Below, piece after piece: positions 45,453 to 54,776 of a stretch of 64,000 bases of DNA. Where the stretch lies: positions 62,001 through 126,000 of the forward strand of contig CADAAI010000004.1 of NCBI GenBank assembly GCA_902785925.1, written 5' to 3'. The notes below the pieces were generated by a model, which was given only the letters and a program-made list of their open reading frames with translations, was not told the DNA's origin and did no database searches. Every line of letters starts with the position of its first letter. Position 1 is the stretch's first letter. Source of the stretch: an uncultured Bacteroidales bacterium (GTDB lineage Bacteria; Bacteroidota; Bacteroidia; Bacteroidales; Muribaculaceae). Both the position numbers and the translations under genes were made by a program.

Positions 45453-45468
45453 CAAAGTGGGCTACTTT
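45453..45468 (+). repeat. 16-bp inverted repeat with internal dyad (IR-A right)
   Basis: CAAAGTGGGCTACTTT, perfect inverted copy of 43761-43776; the segment between the two is about 1.7 kb and holds the integrase and both promoters. Confidence 0.85.
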
Positions 45469-45492
45469 ACTTAAATAACTTAATTATTAACA

Positions 45493-45514
45493 AAAACACG
45501 TGCGTATGAAAAAG
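45493..45514 (+). repeat. 22-bp inverted repeat at SusC 2 start (IR-B right)
   Basis: Perfect inverted copy of 43648-43669, spanning the ATG of SusC 2 (45506). Distance from IR-A is 24 bp here and 91 bp on the other side. Confidence 0.85.
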
Positions 45515-48500
45515 CAAATTGCATTGTTGGCTGCGTTAGTGCTGGCATGTGGAGCTCCCATTAGCACTGCCTCATGGCAGGGCTTGGGCTTCGATGCGAG
45601 CGCACAAGCCAACAAGAAAATCACTGGTGTTGTAAAAGACAATACTGGTGAGCCGCTGATCGGTGCTATGGTAAAGGTAAAAGGCACAAGCCGTGCTACC
45701 GCTACCGACATTAATGGATTCTTCTCAATCCAGGCCGATCCTAATGCCACTCTTGAAGTTTCCTACGTAGGCTACAAGAGCATTGAGGTTCCCGCCTCAA
45801 GGGCAAGTGAAATCACCTTAGCTGGTGACAACACCCTCGATGAGGTTGTTATCACCGCTGAGTTTGGTATGAAACGTGTTGCACGTTCGGTAGGTTCTTC
45901 GGTACAGAACGTGAAGGCCAGCGACATCATTGAGTCGGGTCGTAACGACTTCATCTCCGCCCTCCAGGGCCGTGTGTCGGGTATGACCGTTACCAGTACC
46001 AATGGTGCCCCAGGTGCTTCGACCCAGGTAATCCTGCGTAGTGCAACATCAATTTCGGGTAACAACCAGCCACTTTATGTAGTTGATGGTGTTCCCATGA
46101 ACAACACAACCTTCGACGGTAGAAACCTTGCTGTAGCCGACGACGTTTCGGGTAGCAACCCCCGTAACACCGACTTCGCTTCTCGTGGTAACGACTTCAA
46201 CCCCGAGGACATCGAGAGCATGACCGTGCTTAAGGGTGCTGCCGCTGCTGCGCTTTATGGTTCAGACGCTTCGAACGGTGCCATCATCATCACCACCAAG
46301 AAGGGTGCTAGTGGCCAGGCTAGAGTAACCTACAGCAACCAGCTCTCTTGGTCTAAAGCCTATGGCTGGCCAAAGATTCAGAACAAGTATGCCAATGGTT
46401 CTTATGGTGCTACTAACTTCTACTACACCAGCACTTGGGGTAGCCTTTACACCGGTGATTATCCCACCTACGACAACACCAAGGCAATCCTTCAAACTGG
46501 TTTCATGCACAAGCACAACATCGCGGTGCAGGCAGGTAACGACAAGATGAGTGTTCGCGCCAGTGCTTCGTTCATCGACCAGGAAGGTGTTATCAAGACC
46601 ACCGACCTCAAGCGTCAAAACGTTTCTATTGCCGGTCGCGCCCAAATCAACAAGTGGTTGCGCTTCGAGGGTAGCATGCAATATGTGCACATGAGCAACC
46701 AGAAGGTTGACCGTTACACTTCGGGCCCATTGTATCGTGCTTATCTGTGGCCACACGTTGACGACATGAGCAACTACATGGCCGAGGATGGTGTACACAT
46801 GCGTTATCCAGAGCTCTATACCGACGGTGACCTCTTGAACCCATTGTTCATGATGTATAAGAACAAGAACAATGATAAGACCGACCGCATCATCACGGCT
46901 ATGAGCATCGATATCACTCCAATTGAGCACACCTACATCCGTGGTCAGTTTGGTTGGGATGTCAGCACTTCTCAATATGAGTATGGTAAGCATCCTTACT
47001 ATGCATCTTACAACTTTGATGTTATAGACGGTGGTTCTTACAACCTTTCGAAGTATAACACCAATGACCCAACTATCAACATCCTTGCTGGTTACAACAA
47101 CACGTTCGACAAGTTCAACTTCGGTATCCAGTTTGGTTACCACCAGCTTGAGAACGGTGTTACCAGTTTGGCATCTTATGGATCGAAATTCCGTGTTATC
47201 GACTTCTTCTCAATCAACAACTGCGATCCTGCTACTGTTGTAAGTAAGAAGAGATCTACCCGTCGTCGCCTCCAGGCTATCTCGGGTCAGTTGGAGCTTG
47301 GCTGGAACGACATGATCTTTGCCAACTTCCGTTTCCGTAATGACTGGTCTTCTACTCTGCCAAAGAACAACCGCAGCTACTTCTATCCATCGGTAGAGCT
47401 TTCTTGGGTACTCACCGAGCTTGCTCCTCTCAAGAACCTTGGGTGGCTTAACTACTTTAAACTGCGCGGTGCATTTGCTCAGGTTGGTAAGGACGCTCCA
47501 GTTCTTTCTATCGACCCAGAGCTCGAGGCTACCGGTCTCTATGGCGGTGGTTACAAGTATGGCTTCACTGGACCTAACAAGTCGCTCAAGCCCGAGATGA
47601 ACACCTCATGGGAGGTTGGTGCTGAGGCCCGCTTCTGGGATAACCGCATCAACACCGACTTTACTTGGTTCCACACCCACTGCTCCGACCAGATTGTGAC
47701 TGGTTTCCGTCTGTCTTATGCTACCGGATTTGTGCTCAACAATATGAACGTTGGTACATTTAATACATGGGGATGGGAATTCCACATCGACGCCGACCTC
47801 GTTCGCACTAACGACTTCACTTGGAATGTAGGCTTCAATGCTTCTCACACCAATAGTAAGGTGGTTTATCTGCCCGAGAACGTGAGTGAGTACTACAATG
47901 CCTATACTTGGAACTCGGGTAACATCCGTAACGGTATCGTACTTGGCGAACCAATTACTACCATTACTGGCCGTCCATTCAAGCGCAATGACAATGGCGA
48001 TATCCTCATCAGCCCAACAACTGGTCTTCCATTGATCGCATCCGACTGGAAAGTTATTGGCAACCGCGAGCCTAAGCTCCGCTTTGGTATCACAACTTCG
48101 TTGCGTTACCGCGACTTCCGCTTGAGTGCTATGTTCAGCGGACGCTACCATGCAACAATGGTTAACGGTACTGCCCGTGAGTTGATGAACCGTGGTATGA
48201 GTGACTACTCAGCTCGCCTGCGTGAGAGTGGCTACTACACTCTTACCGGTGTGCTTGAAGATGGTAACGAGAATAGCGATCACCCAACCTACTCGACTAT
48301 CGCCAACCGCGCAATGTTTGGTAACAGTGCAAGCACCTGGCTCGACGACTACGATGAGCCATGGGTACAAGACAAGATCAACTACATCCGTCTGCAAGAG
48401 TTACGACTCACTTACAACATTCCAAGCGCATTCCTCCAGAAGGCCACTCGTGGCATCGTTAAGAACGCTATGGTTTATGTTTCGGGTAACGACTTGTTCA

Positions 48501-48640
48501 CACTCACCAACTACACCGGATATGACGTAGTAGGTAACGTGATGAGTGCATCGGCAGGTGGTGTCGGTGGTGAAGGCTACGACTGCTGGTCATTGCCTAG
48601 CCCACGCAGCTACTCTGTTGGTCTGAGTGTTACATTCTAA
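45506..48640 (+). CDS. SusC/RagA-family TonB-linked outer membrane transporter (pair 2)
   Basis: 1044 residues from the ATG at 45506 (MKKQIALLAALVLACGAP); a GTG two codons upstream is less likely. Signal peptide, carboxypeptidase-regulatory-like domain (about 38-110, KKITGVVKDNTGEPLIGAMV), LDEVVITAEFG near 117, plug (about 120-245) and barrel ending in RSYSVGLSVTF. It heads an operon with a SusD-like and a DUF4397 lipoprotein. The N-terminal region and leader resemble those of SusC 1 but the plug and barrel do not, so specificity should differ. Confidence 0.96.
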   Translation: MKKQIALLAALVLACGAPISTASWQGLGFDASAQANKKITGVVKDNTGEPLIGAMVKVKGTSRATATDINGFFSIQADPNATLEVSYVGYKSIEVPASRASEITLAGDNTLDEVVITAEFGMKRVARSVGSSVQNVKASDIIESGRNDFISALQGRVSGMTVTSTNGAPGASTQVILRSATSISGNNQPLYVVDGVPMNNTTFDGRNLAVADDVSGSNPRNTDFASRGNDFNPEDIESMTVLKGAAAAALYGSDASNGAIIITTKKGASGQARVTYSNQLSWSKAYGWPKIQNKYANGSYGATNFYYTSTWGSLYTGDYPTYDNTKAILQTGFMHKHNIAVQAGNDKMSVRASASFIDQEGVIKTTDLKRQNVSIAGRAQINKWLRFEGSMQYVHMSNQKVDRYTSGPLYRAYLWPHVDDMSNYMAEDGVHMRYPELYTDGDLLNPLFMMYKNKNNDKTDRIITAMSIDITPIEHTYIRGQFGWDVSTSQYEYGKHPYYASYNFDVIDGGSYNLSKYNTNDPTINILAGYNNTFDKFNFGIQFGYHQLENGVTSLASYGSKFRVIDFFSINNCDPATVVSKKRSTRRRLQAISGQLELGWNDMIFANFRFRNDWSSTLPKNNRSYFYPSVELSWVLTELAPLKNLGWLNYFKLRGAFAQVGKDAPVLSIDPELEATGLYGGGYKYGFTGPNKSLKPEMNTSWEVGAEARFWDNRINTDFTWFHTHCSDQIVTGFRLSYATGFVLNNMNVGTFNTWGWEFHIDADLVRTNDFTWNVGFNASHTNSKVVYLPENVSEYYNAYTWNSGNIRNGIVLGEPITTITGRPFKRNDNGDILISPTTGLPLIASDWKVIGNREPKLRFGITTSLRYRDFRLSAMFSGRYHATMVNGTARELMNRGMSDYSARLRESGYYTLTGVLEDGNENSDHPTYSTIANRAMFGNSASTWLDDYDEPWVQDKINYIRLQELRLTYNIPSAFLQKATRGIVKNAMVYVSGNDLFTLTNYTGYDVVGNVMSASAGGVGGEGYDCWSLPSPRSYSVGLSVTF

Positions 48641-48670
48641 TTTTTAATCACAATAAAATTTAGAAAGACA

Positions 48671-50818
48671 ATGAAAAAATTCAATTATATATTAGTGCTT
48701 TTCGCATCGGTGTTGGTAGGGCTTAGCACAGTAAGCTGCGAGGACTATCTGGATGTGAACAGGAATGAAGATGCTCCCGACTATGTAGATGCCTACCTGT
48801 ATCTTGCTGGTATACAGCAAAACTACCAAGGCCTATACTGGGACATTCGTGCCCTGGGTCCTTTGACCCAAATGATGGGTACTTCGAGCTATGGCAACTT
48901 TGCCAACCACTACTACAGTGCTGGTAGTGATGCCGCTGGCGAGATTTGGCGTATGGTATACTGGAATCAAGGAATGAACCTTGAGAACATGATTAACCAG
49001 TCTCTTGAAGCCGAAAACTGGACTCTAGCCGGAATTGGCTATGCAATGAAAGCCTTCTCTTGGGATGCGATGACTAAATATCATGGTGACCTGCCCATGA
49101 AGCAAGCTTTTGTGCCTGGTTTGCTCTCACACGAGTATGACTATCAAGATGAAATCTATCCACAGATTATTGAGTGGGCAAAGCTAGCCATCGAGTACTT
49201 GCAGAAGGAAGATAACACCAACTATGGTACCAAGATTTCGAGCAACGACTATATCTATGGTGGCGACAAGCAGAAGTGGATTAAGTTTGCTTATGCCGTA
49301 ATAGTTCGAAACCTCGCTTCGCTGAGTCACAAGAACAACTTCAAGAGCGAGTATTATCCTCAGCTCGTTGAGGCTGCAAGCAAGGCATTCCAGAGCAACG
49401 ACGACAACGCTACTTTGACTATTGGTGGTGGCGGTGCAAGTGCTGCCTATAGCTCTTACAACAACTTCTGGTGCCCATTCCGTGGCAACCTCGCTCGTTC
49501 TTACTGGCCACATGAGTATGCTGTAGAGATTATGACTGGCCGTGTGCCCAAATATGACGACACAGGCAACTGGATTCAGGCCGAGGACTACGAGAACAAG
49601 TACTTGCGCTATGAGATTGCCGACGAGCAAATCATTTGCGACACTACCGATGCTGTTGGTCACTTCGACCCACGTCCTCTTGCCAAGCTCACAACATCTA
49701 GTGGTTGCAAGGCTTATATCCTTAGTGTAAAAATTCCAACCGAAGAAGAATATGAAGCTTTAACTCAAGAGGAGAAGGATAGTGTTGACAGGGTTGTTAT
49801 TAACGACGGACGTCGCATCTTCGCTACTTCAATTGGCGAAGCACTTACAAAGGCTAAATCTATTACTGGTGCTACCAATCTTGAGAATAGCAACCTCACA
49901 CTGCGTGTTAATGAGAAAGACTTAAACCGTCTCAAAAAGTTTGTATTCTTTGGCGGAACATTCACTGGAACCGTAAGCTCGTTCCTCAACAATGAGGTTG
50001 CCGATCCACAGCAAGCTAAGAACAGTAGTGTAGCTAACTTCTATGACATGCCTTACACCATCACTTCGGTTAGTGAGGTTACAGCTGGTACTGGTCGTTG
50101 GTTATATCGTGAGGATGCACCTTACATCTTGACAACTTATTCCGAGATTCTCTTCGACCTGGCCGAGGCTCAGTTCATCGCCGGTGATAAGGGTGCAGCT
50201 CTCGAAACTTGGAAGAAGGCTGTTGCTGCCGACCTTGAGTTTACCGCTAAGTATATTGTAGCTCCTACTTGCACCGAAAGTGAAACATATCACTTTGGTG
50301 ATGTTGTTGATGCTGCCGACTTCAACACTCTTGCTCAACAGTATATCAATGGTCCATATGTTAACGGTATGACTCTCGACAAGTTCTCAATGTCGCACAT
50401 CATGATGCAGAAGTTTGTTGCCCTCTATCCTTGGGGTGCTGGTGAGGTTTGGGTTGACCAACGCAAGAACTTCTATGACATTCAGTTCAGTGGTGAAGTT
50501 CCTGCCGAAGGCAACGGTTATGACCTGAACACCTTGAACCAGAAAGTCGATACCGACCCAACTAAGGTTTATAAGGGCTTCTATCTGATGCCTGCTCAGG
50601 TTCAGGGCCGCAAGAGTGCTTACAACAAGTACAACCACGGCTCACCTTGCTTCCGCGTTCGTCCACGTTACAACTCTGAGTACATGTGGAACAAGCCTAG
50701 CTTGGACAAGCTTGCTCCTTACAGTGGTATGACTAACCGTTACATCACTTCAATTCCTTGGTTTGCTTATCCTGGCGACCAACCTAAGACTCAGGTTTGG
50801 ACTACTGCTGATGAATAA
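48671..50818 (+). CDS. SusD/RagB-like surface lipoprotein (pair 2, long form)
   Basis: 715 residues, longer than typical SusD (500-600). Lipoprotein signal ends in STVSC, mature start EDYLDVNRNEDAP. The pattern resembles the SusD-like_2 group: GIQQNYQGLYWDIRALGPLT, QGMNLENMINQSL, GYAMKAFSWDAMTKYHGDLP, WIKFAYAVIVRNL and, in the C-terminal part, YILTTYSEILFDLAEAQF and KFVALYPWGAGEVWVDQRK. Starts 30 bp after SusC 2. Binding partner and lid of that transporter. Confidence 0.92.
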   Translation: MKKFNYILVLFASVLVGLSTVSCEDYLDVNRNEDAPDYVDAYLYLAGIQQNYQGLYWDIRALGPLTQMMGTSSYGNFANHYYSAGSDAAGEIWRMVYWNQGMNLENMINQSLEAENWTLAGIGYAMKAFSWDAMTKYHGDLPMKQAFVPGLLSHEYDYQDEIYPQIIEWAKLAIEYLQKEDNTNYGTKISSNDYIYGGDKQKWIKFAYAVIVRNLASLSHKNNFKSEYYPQLVEAASKAFQSNDDNATLTIGGGGASAAYSSYNNFWCPFRGNLARSYWPHEYAVEIMTGRVPKYDDTGNWIQAEDYENKYLRYEIADEQIICDTTDAVGHFDPRPLAKLTTSSGCKAYILSVKIPTEEEYEALTQEEKDSVDRVVINDGRRIFATSIGEALTKAKSITGATNLENSNLTLRVNEKDLNRLKKFVFFGGTFTGTVSSFLNNEVADPQQAKNSSVANFYDMPYTITSVSEVTAGTGRWLYREDAPYILTTYSEILFDLAEAQFIAGDKGAALETWKKAVAADLEFTAKYIVAPTCTESETYHFGDVVDAADFNTLAQQYINGPYVNGMTLDKFSMSHIMMQKFVALYPWGAGEVWVDQRKNFYDIQFSGEVPAEGNGYDLNTLNQKVDTDPTKVYKGFYLMPAQVQGRKSAYNKYNHGSPCFRVRPRYNSEYMWNKPSLDKLAPYSGMTNRYITSIPWFAYPGDQPKTQVWTTADE

Positions 50819-50875
50819 TGACAAGTGAACTCCATTACAATACAGAATAGTAATTAATTTAAAAACTTAAGTACA

Positions 50876-51718
50876 ATGAAATATTTCAAATATATCATCA
50901 TGTCTTTGGTATTAGTTGCTGCAGCTACTTCTTGTAGCGATCGCGACGTGGAATTCCCTTGGGAGCCAGTTGATACTTCAACTAAGGCTTTTGTGCAAAT
51001 CATGTACATGGGTCCCGTGACCAACGTCGCTGCCAACAATATCTATAAGATTACGCTTAACAATCAGGTATATGAGAACAATGGTGCTGCAATCCTTAGC
51101 ACCTACAATGGCACCCCTGGCGGTGGCACTGGATTGTTCTACACCGTTGATGCTGGTGATGTTAATATCAAGCTTTGGAAGAGCGACACCAGCGATGGAG
51201 CCGAGGTTTACAACAACAAGTTCCATGTTGAGGCTGGTAAATACTACTCGGTAGTGGTTCACCTCTTCACTTTACCTCCCACTGTTATTGAGCGTGGTGA
51301 GCTTCCTGTATTCATCACCTCGAGTACTGTTGAGAATAGTGCTGTGCGCTTCTACAACTTCATGTTTGAGGACGAGACAACTCCATCTACAGCTAAGTTG
51401 CAGTTGCGTCTGCAAAACACCGAGACTAAGGAATATGAGCCAGTTGGCAAGCCTGTGGGCTTTGGCGAGGCTACTGAGTGGCTCACTCCAACTGTTATCA
51501 AGACCTCTTACAACAGCTCGGGTTCACAACGTCGTGACCTTGACGTGATCTACACCGATGGTTCTCCATTGGCCTACACCAATGCTAATGGTGGCACCGT
51601 TGCCAAGTTCACCGACTATTGGACTCTGGCCATTGGCCGTGGTTACATGTGGTTCCTGCGTGGTACCCGTGGCACCACAACTCGTCCACTTGCTATCACA
51701 CAATGGACAGCCAACTAA
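50876..51718 (+). CDS. DUF4397 lipoprotein, third gene of SusC/SusD operon 2
   Basis: 280 residues. Lipoprotein signal ending in AAATSC. Two beta-sandwich repeats fit DUF4397: AFVQIMYMGPVTNVAANN and the second near 150 (ENSAVRFYNFMFEDETTP), each followed by a strand such as VDAGDVNIKLWK. DUF4397 proteins are often accessory surface lipoproteins in SusC/SusD loci and may bind the same ligand. The gene follows SusD by 57 bp and a strong terminator closes the operon. Confidence 0.85.
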   Translation: MKYFKYIIMSLVLVAAATSCSDRDVEFPWEPVDTSTKAFVQIMYMGPVTNVAANNIYKITLNNQVYENNGAAILSTYNGTPGGGTGLFYTVDAGDVNIKLWKSDTSDGAEVYNNKFHVEAGKYYSVVVHLFTLPPTVIERGELPVFITSSTVENSAVRFYNFMFEDETTPSTAKLQLRLQNTETKEYEPVGKPVGFGEATEWLTPTVIKTSYNSSGSQRRDLDVIYTDGSPLAYTNANGGTVAKFTDYWTLAIGRGYMWFLRGTRGTTTRPLAITQWTAN

Positions 51719-51750
51719 TCATGTGAGCAACACATCACATTGACTTTATC

Positions 51751-51789
51751 AAGGTGTGGCACTTCAATCAAAGGTGCCACACCTTAATT
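51751..51789 (+). terminator. Terminator of SusC/SusD operon 2
   Basis: Perfect 12-bp stem AAGGTGTGGCAC / GTGCCACACCTT (51751-51785) followed by AATTT. May also serve the convergent gene on the other strand. Confidence 0.75.
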
Positions 51790-51791
51790 TA

Positions 51792-52361
51792 TTATAGAAG
51801 GTTGGGGAGGCTTTGATGCCACTCGGGGATGGTGCTTAGCAGGTTGTAGTGGAATTGGTAGGATCCGTCGGCAGGGCGCACTACACAGCGGGCAAGCTCA
51901 AGCTGTGGGGTTACGCTGGTGGTACTCATCATGAGCATCTGGAATCCGTAGTCGATGCATGCAGGGTTGCACACGCCACCGCGTGTCCATTCGTTGAGTT
52001 GTAGCATTGCCTCATGACTGCAGGGGTCAAGGAAGGTGGTTACGCTGCGTTGCCATTCGCTGAGTTTCCACTCTACTGGCCTGACGCACTGTTGCGGCAC
52101 AGTGGCGAAAACCATTCCGTCGCGAGTGTCGATGGGCACTTGCGAGGCCAGATTCTCGATAGGTAGCAAGTGGGCTGGGGCAGTGTTAAGTAGATGGGCA
52201 TACCACTGCTTGATGTTGGTGAGCAACAGGGCGTCGAGGTCGATGCCGTCGTCCCACTCCACCGTGCAGTCGCGTCGTGGTATCTCGAGATGCATCACCT
52301 GCTTCCACAGGTTGAGCATATCACTCTCGGTTAAGTTGTAGAACTGATTGGTGTTTTCCAT
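51792..52361 (-). CDS. Cytosolic protein of unknown function (189 aa)
   Basis: 189 residues, no signal peptide or membrane helix. Tryptophan- and cysteine-containing motifs (WKQVMHLEIPRRDCTVEWD, EWKLSEWQRSVTTFLDP, NEWTRGGVCNPA) suggest a compact soluble alpha/beta protein. I recognise no family. It is separated from its neighbours by a terminator on one side and a hairpin on the other. Codon use looks like that of core genes. Confidence 0.7.
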   Translation of the reverse strand: MENTNQFYNLTESDMLNLWKQVMHLEIPRRDCTVEWDDGIDLDALLLTNIKQWYAHLLNTAPAHLLPIENLASQVPIDTRDGMVFATVPQQCVRPVEWKLSEWQRSVTTFLDPCSHEAMLQLNEWTRGGVCNPACIDYGFQMLMMSTTSVTPQLELARCVVRPADGSYQFHYNLLSTIPEWHQSLPNLL

Positions 52362-52439
52362 GAGTAAAGTAAATTTAGCGTTATAGTCATCGCAAAATTA
52401 TTCCATTCAATTTCTCGAAAACAATATTAAAATAGTACA

Positions 52440-52476
52440 AATAAAAATGCAGCACTTCTATTATGAGGTGCTGCAT
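52440..52476 (-). terminator. Terminator of the MalY/PatB-type gene
   Basis: Stem ATGCAGCACTTC / GAGGTGCTGCAT (52447-52476, one G.U pair), followed on the minus strand by TTTTATTTG. Confidence 0.75.
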
Positions 52477-52477
52477 A

Positions 52478-52500
52478 TTGTGCATTATGTATTACGAATT
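52478..52500 (+). repeat. TGCATTATG-type interspersed repeat (copy B)
   Basis: Shares the 12-mer TTGTGCATTATG with copies at 20655 and 60287 (reverse) and is otherwise diverged. It abuts the stop codon of the MalY/PatB-type gene. Confidence 0.5.
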
Positions 52501-53686
52501 ATTTTAGTGCATCAACTGCTGCTTTGAGCTGATGCATAGCCTGCTCAAGGCGTTGACGTGGAGTTCCCACGTTCAGTCGCATGTGGCAGTAGCCCGGAAC
52601 GCCATAAATTTCGCCATTGTTGAGCGCAAGATGGGCATCGTTGGCAAAGAACTTCACCAGTTGTGAGTGGTCAAGACCCAATCGCCTGCAGTCGAGCCAC
52701 ATCAGGAACGACGCTTGTGGCTTGATGGCATAGATGTCGGGTATGTTTTCTTTGCAGAAATCAGCAACATAGAGTACATTCTGCTCAATGTATTTCTTGC
52801 ACTCTTCGAGCCACGGCTCACCATAACGATAGCCCACCTCGGTGGCAAGCAATGAAGGGATATTGGCATTACACAGCTCATTAACCTCTACCCAGCGATA
52901 GAATTCACTGCGCAATTCGGGGTTCTTGATTACCAGCCATGTACTTTTTAATCCTGGAATATTGAACGTCTTACCAGGAGAGCCACAGGTAATGGTCACT
53001 GCTGCCGCATCCTCGCTCACGGTTGCCAGTGGGATGTGCTTGTGGCCAAAGAGAGTAATGTCGCCAAACACCTCGTCGCTGAAAAGAATCACATTGTGGC
53101 GGCGAGCCAGTGCGGCAACTTGTTGCAGCTCTTCTTTTTTCCACACGATGCCAATAGGGTTCTGTGGGTTGCACACAATCATGAGTTTTGGTTTCTGCTC
53201 AATGAACACACGCTCCAGGTCGTCAAGATCCATACGATAGAAGTGATCGCCAGTGGGCACAAGGTTGTTGCGCACCGCCAAGCGGCGGTTACCCTCAATC
53301 ACGTCCTTGAAGTCGTAGTACACAGGCTCTTGCAGCACAACGCGGTCACCGGGTTGAGTATAGAAGTTGAGGACCATTCCCAAGGCAGGCATTCCGCCAG
53401 GCATGAATGTCATCTCTTCACGACTAATCTCGAAGCCATTGCGGCGACGCTGCCAGTCGATAATCGATTGCCAATATTCGTCATAGGGAAGTGTGTATCC
53501 GTAGATGGGGTGGTCACCAAATCGTGACACTAATGCATTACTGATTTCGGGGCAAACAGCGAAGTCCATATCGGCAATCCACAGGGGGAGCAAGTCGTCA
53601 CGACCAAATAGCGGTGTAAGCTGGTCATTTTTTTTGCAGTGCGTACCTTTCCTGTCGATGATAGTATCAAAATTGTATTGATTCAT
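52499..53686 (-). CDS. MalY/PatB-type PLP-dependent C-S lyase/aminotransferase
   Basis: 395 residues, fold type I PLP enzyme. The N-terminus (FDTIIDRKGTHCKKND, PLWIADMDFAV) is typical of the MalY/PatB branch, with cystathionine beta-lyase activity. PLP-binding motifs: YYDF, NPQNPIG, FSDEVFGDI and the Schiff-base Lys in SPGKTFNIPGLKST (near residue 237). Makes homocysteine, pyruvate and ammonia from cystathionine, or acts as an aminotransferase; substrate not determined. A -7 box TACATTTG lies at 53722-53729 on the minus strand. Confidence 0.92.
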   Translation of the reverse strand: MNQYNFDTIIDRKGTHCKKNDQLTPLFGRDDLLPLWIADMDFAVCPEISNALVSRFGDHPIYGYTLPYDEYWQSIIDWQRRRNGFEISREEMTFMPGGMPALGMVLNFYTQPGDRVVLQEPVYYDFKDVIEGNRRLAVRNNLVPTGDHFYRMDLDDLERVFIEQKPKLMIVCNPQNPIGIVWKKEELQQVAALARRHNVILFSDEVFGDITLFGHKHIPLATVSEDAAAVTITCGSPGKTFNIPGLKSTWLVIKNPELRSEFYRWVEVNELCNANIPSLLATEVGYRYGEPWLEECKKYIEQNVLYVADFCKENIPDIYAIKPQASFLMWLDCRRLGLDHSQLVKFFANDAHLALNNGEIYGVPGYCHMRLNVGTPRQRLEQAMHQLKAAVDALK

Positions 53687-53872
53687 TCTAATTTCTGTTT
53701 TAGGTTTAGGATTTAGTTGTGCAAATGTACTACTTTTTTCAACGCGCGCAAGCCCTAGAAATCTTTTTTAACCTCTTGATAATAGTAATTCAACTACCAA
53801 AAATTGTGGAAACTCAAAGTAAATGCCTATCTTTGTGGGCACAACACCATACATTATTTATTGTTTAGAAAT

Positions 53873-54697
53873 ATGGATAACGGCAAGAAAAAGATACATT
53901 TTGTGAAAATGCATGGCTTGGGCAACGACTATATCTATGTCGACACCGAGTTCAATACTATCCCCGACCCCAGCAGGGCGTCAATCGCGTGGAGCAAGCC
54001 CCACACAGGAATTGGAAGCGACGGACTAATCCTGATAGGACGCTCACCCGAGGCCGACTTCACAATGCGCATTATCAATGCCGATGGCCTAGAGGGGCAG
54101 ATGTGCGGCAACGCCAGTCGCTGCTTGGGCAAGTACGTGTATGAGCGCGGCCTCACACGCAAAACTACCATCAGTATGCTCACGCGTGCTGGCATCAAGA
54201 TGCTTTATCTTGACGTTGATGACAACGACATGGTACAAAGCGTTACTGTCGACCTCATGGAGCCAGTGCTCGCCGACACCACCCAATTCCTCACCGAGGG
54301 CGAACAGCTCCCCGACGGCGTGTTTGTGTCGATAGGTAATCCTAATTATGTGATTTTTGTCGACGACATAAACGATATTGATCTTGCCAAGGTGGGGCCT
54401 GTGCTGGAGTTCCACTCCCGCTTCCCGCAGCGCTGCAACATAGAGTTTGCTCAAGTGTTAGGTCCCAATGAGATAAGAATGAGAGTGTGGGAGCGTGGTA
54501 GCGGCATCACAATGGCTTGCGGCACTGGAGCCTGTGCTACACTTGTGGCCGCAGTAGTTTCTGGCCGAACTGAGCGCTCGTCAAAGATAATAATGGATGG
54601 TGGCACACTCAACATCGAGTGGCGCGAGAGCGACAACCACCTCTACATGACAGGCCCTGCTACCACAGTCTTTGAGGGCGACATAGAGTTGCCGTAA
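53873..54697 (+). CDS. dapF: Diaminopimelate epimerase DapF
   Basis: Interconverts L,L- and meso-diaminopimelate in the lysine and peptidoglycan pathway, using two cysteines as acid/base pair. 274 residues from the ATG at 53873; the frame extends 23 codons upstream, but that part overlaps a promoter (ATTG, 21 bp, TATCTTTG, ending at 53835). Signatures: FVKMHGLGNDY, MCGNASRC (first catalytic Cys) and MACGTGACA (second). Faces the dnaX gene across a bidirectional terminator. Confidence 0.97.
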   Translation: MDNGKKKIHFVKMHGLGNDYIYVDTEFNTIPDPSRASIAWSKPHTGIGSDGLILIGRSPEADFTMRIINADGLEGQMCGNASRCLGKYVYERGLTRKTTISMLTRAGIKMLYLDVDDNDMVQSVTVDLMEPVLADTTQFLTEGEQLPDGVFVSIGNPNYVIFVDDINDIDLAKVGPVLEFHSRFPQRCNIEFAQVLGPNEIRMRVWERGSGITMACGTGACATLVAAVVSGRTERSSKIIMDGGTLNIEWRESDNHLYMTGPATTVFEGDIELP

Positions 54698-54721
54698 TCA
54701 ATGAATAGTTTTGCTCACAAA

Positions 54722-54756
54722 AAATGGGACTCAGAATTTAATTTTGAGTCCCATTT
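54722..54756. terminator. Bidirectional terminator between dapF and dnaX
   Basis: Perfect 12-bp stem AAATGGGACTCA / TGAGTCCCATTT with flanking A- and T-runs between convergent genes. Confidence 0.85.
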
Positions 54757-54776
54757 CTATTTTGTATCGTGCATTT

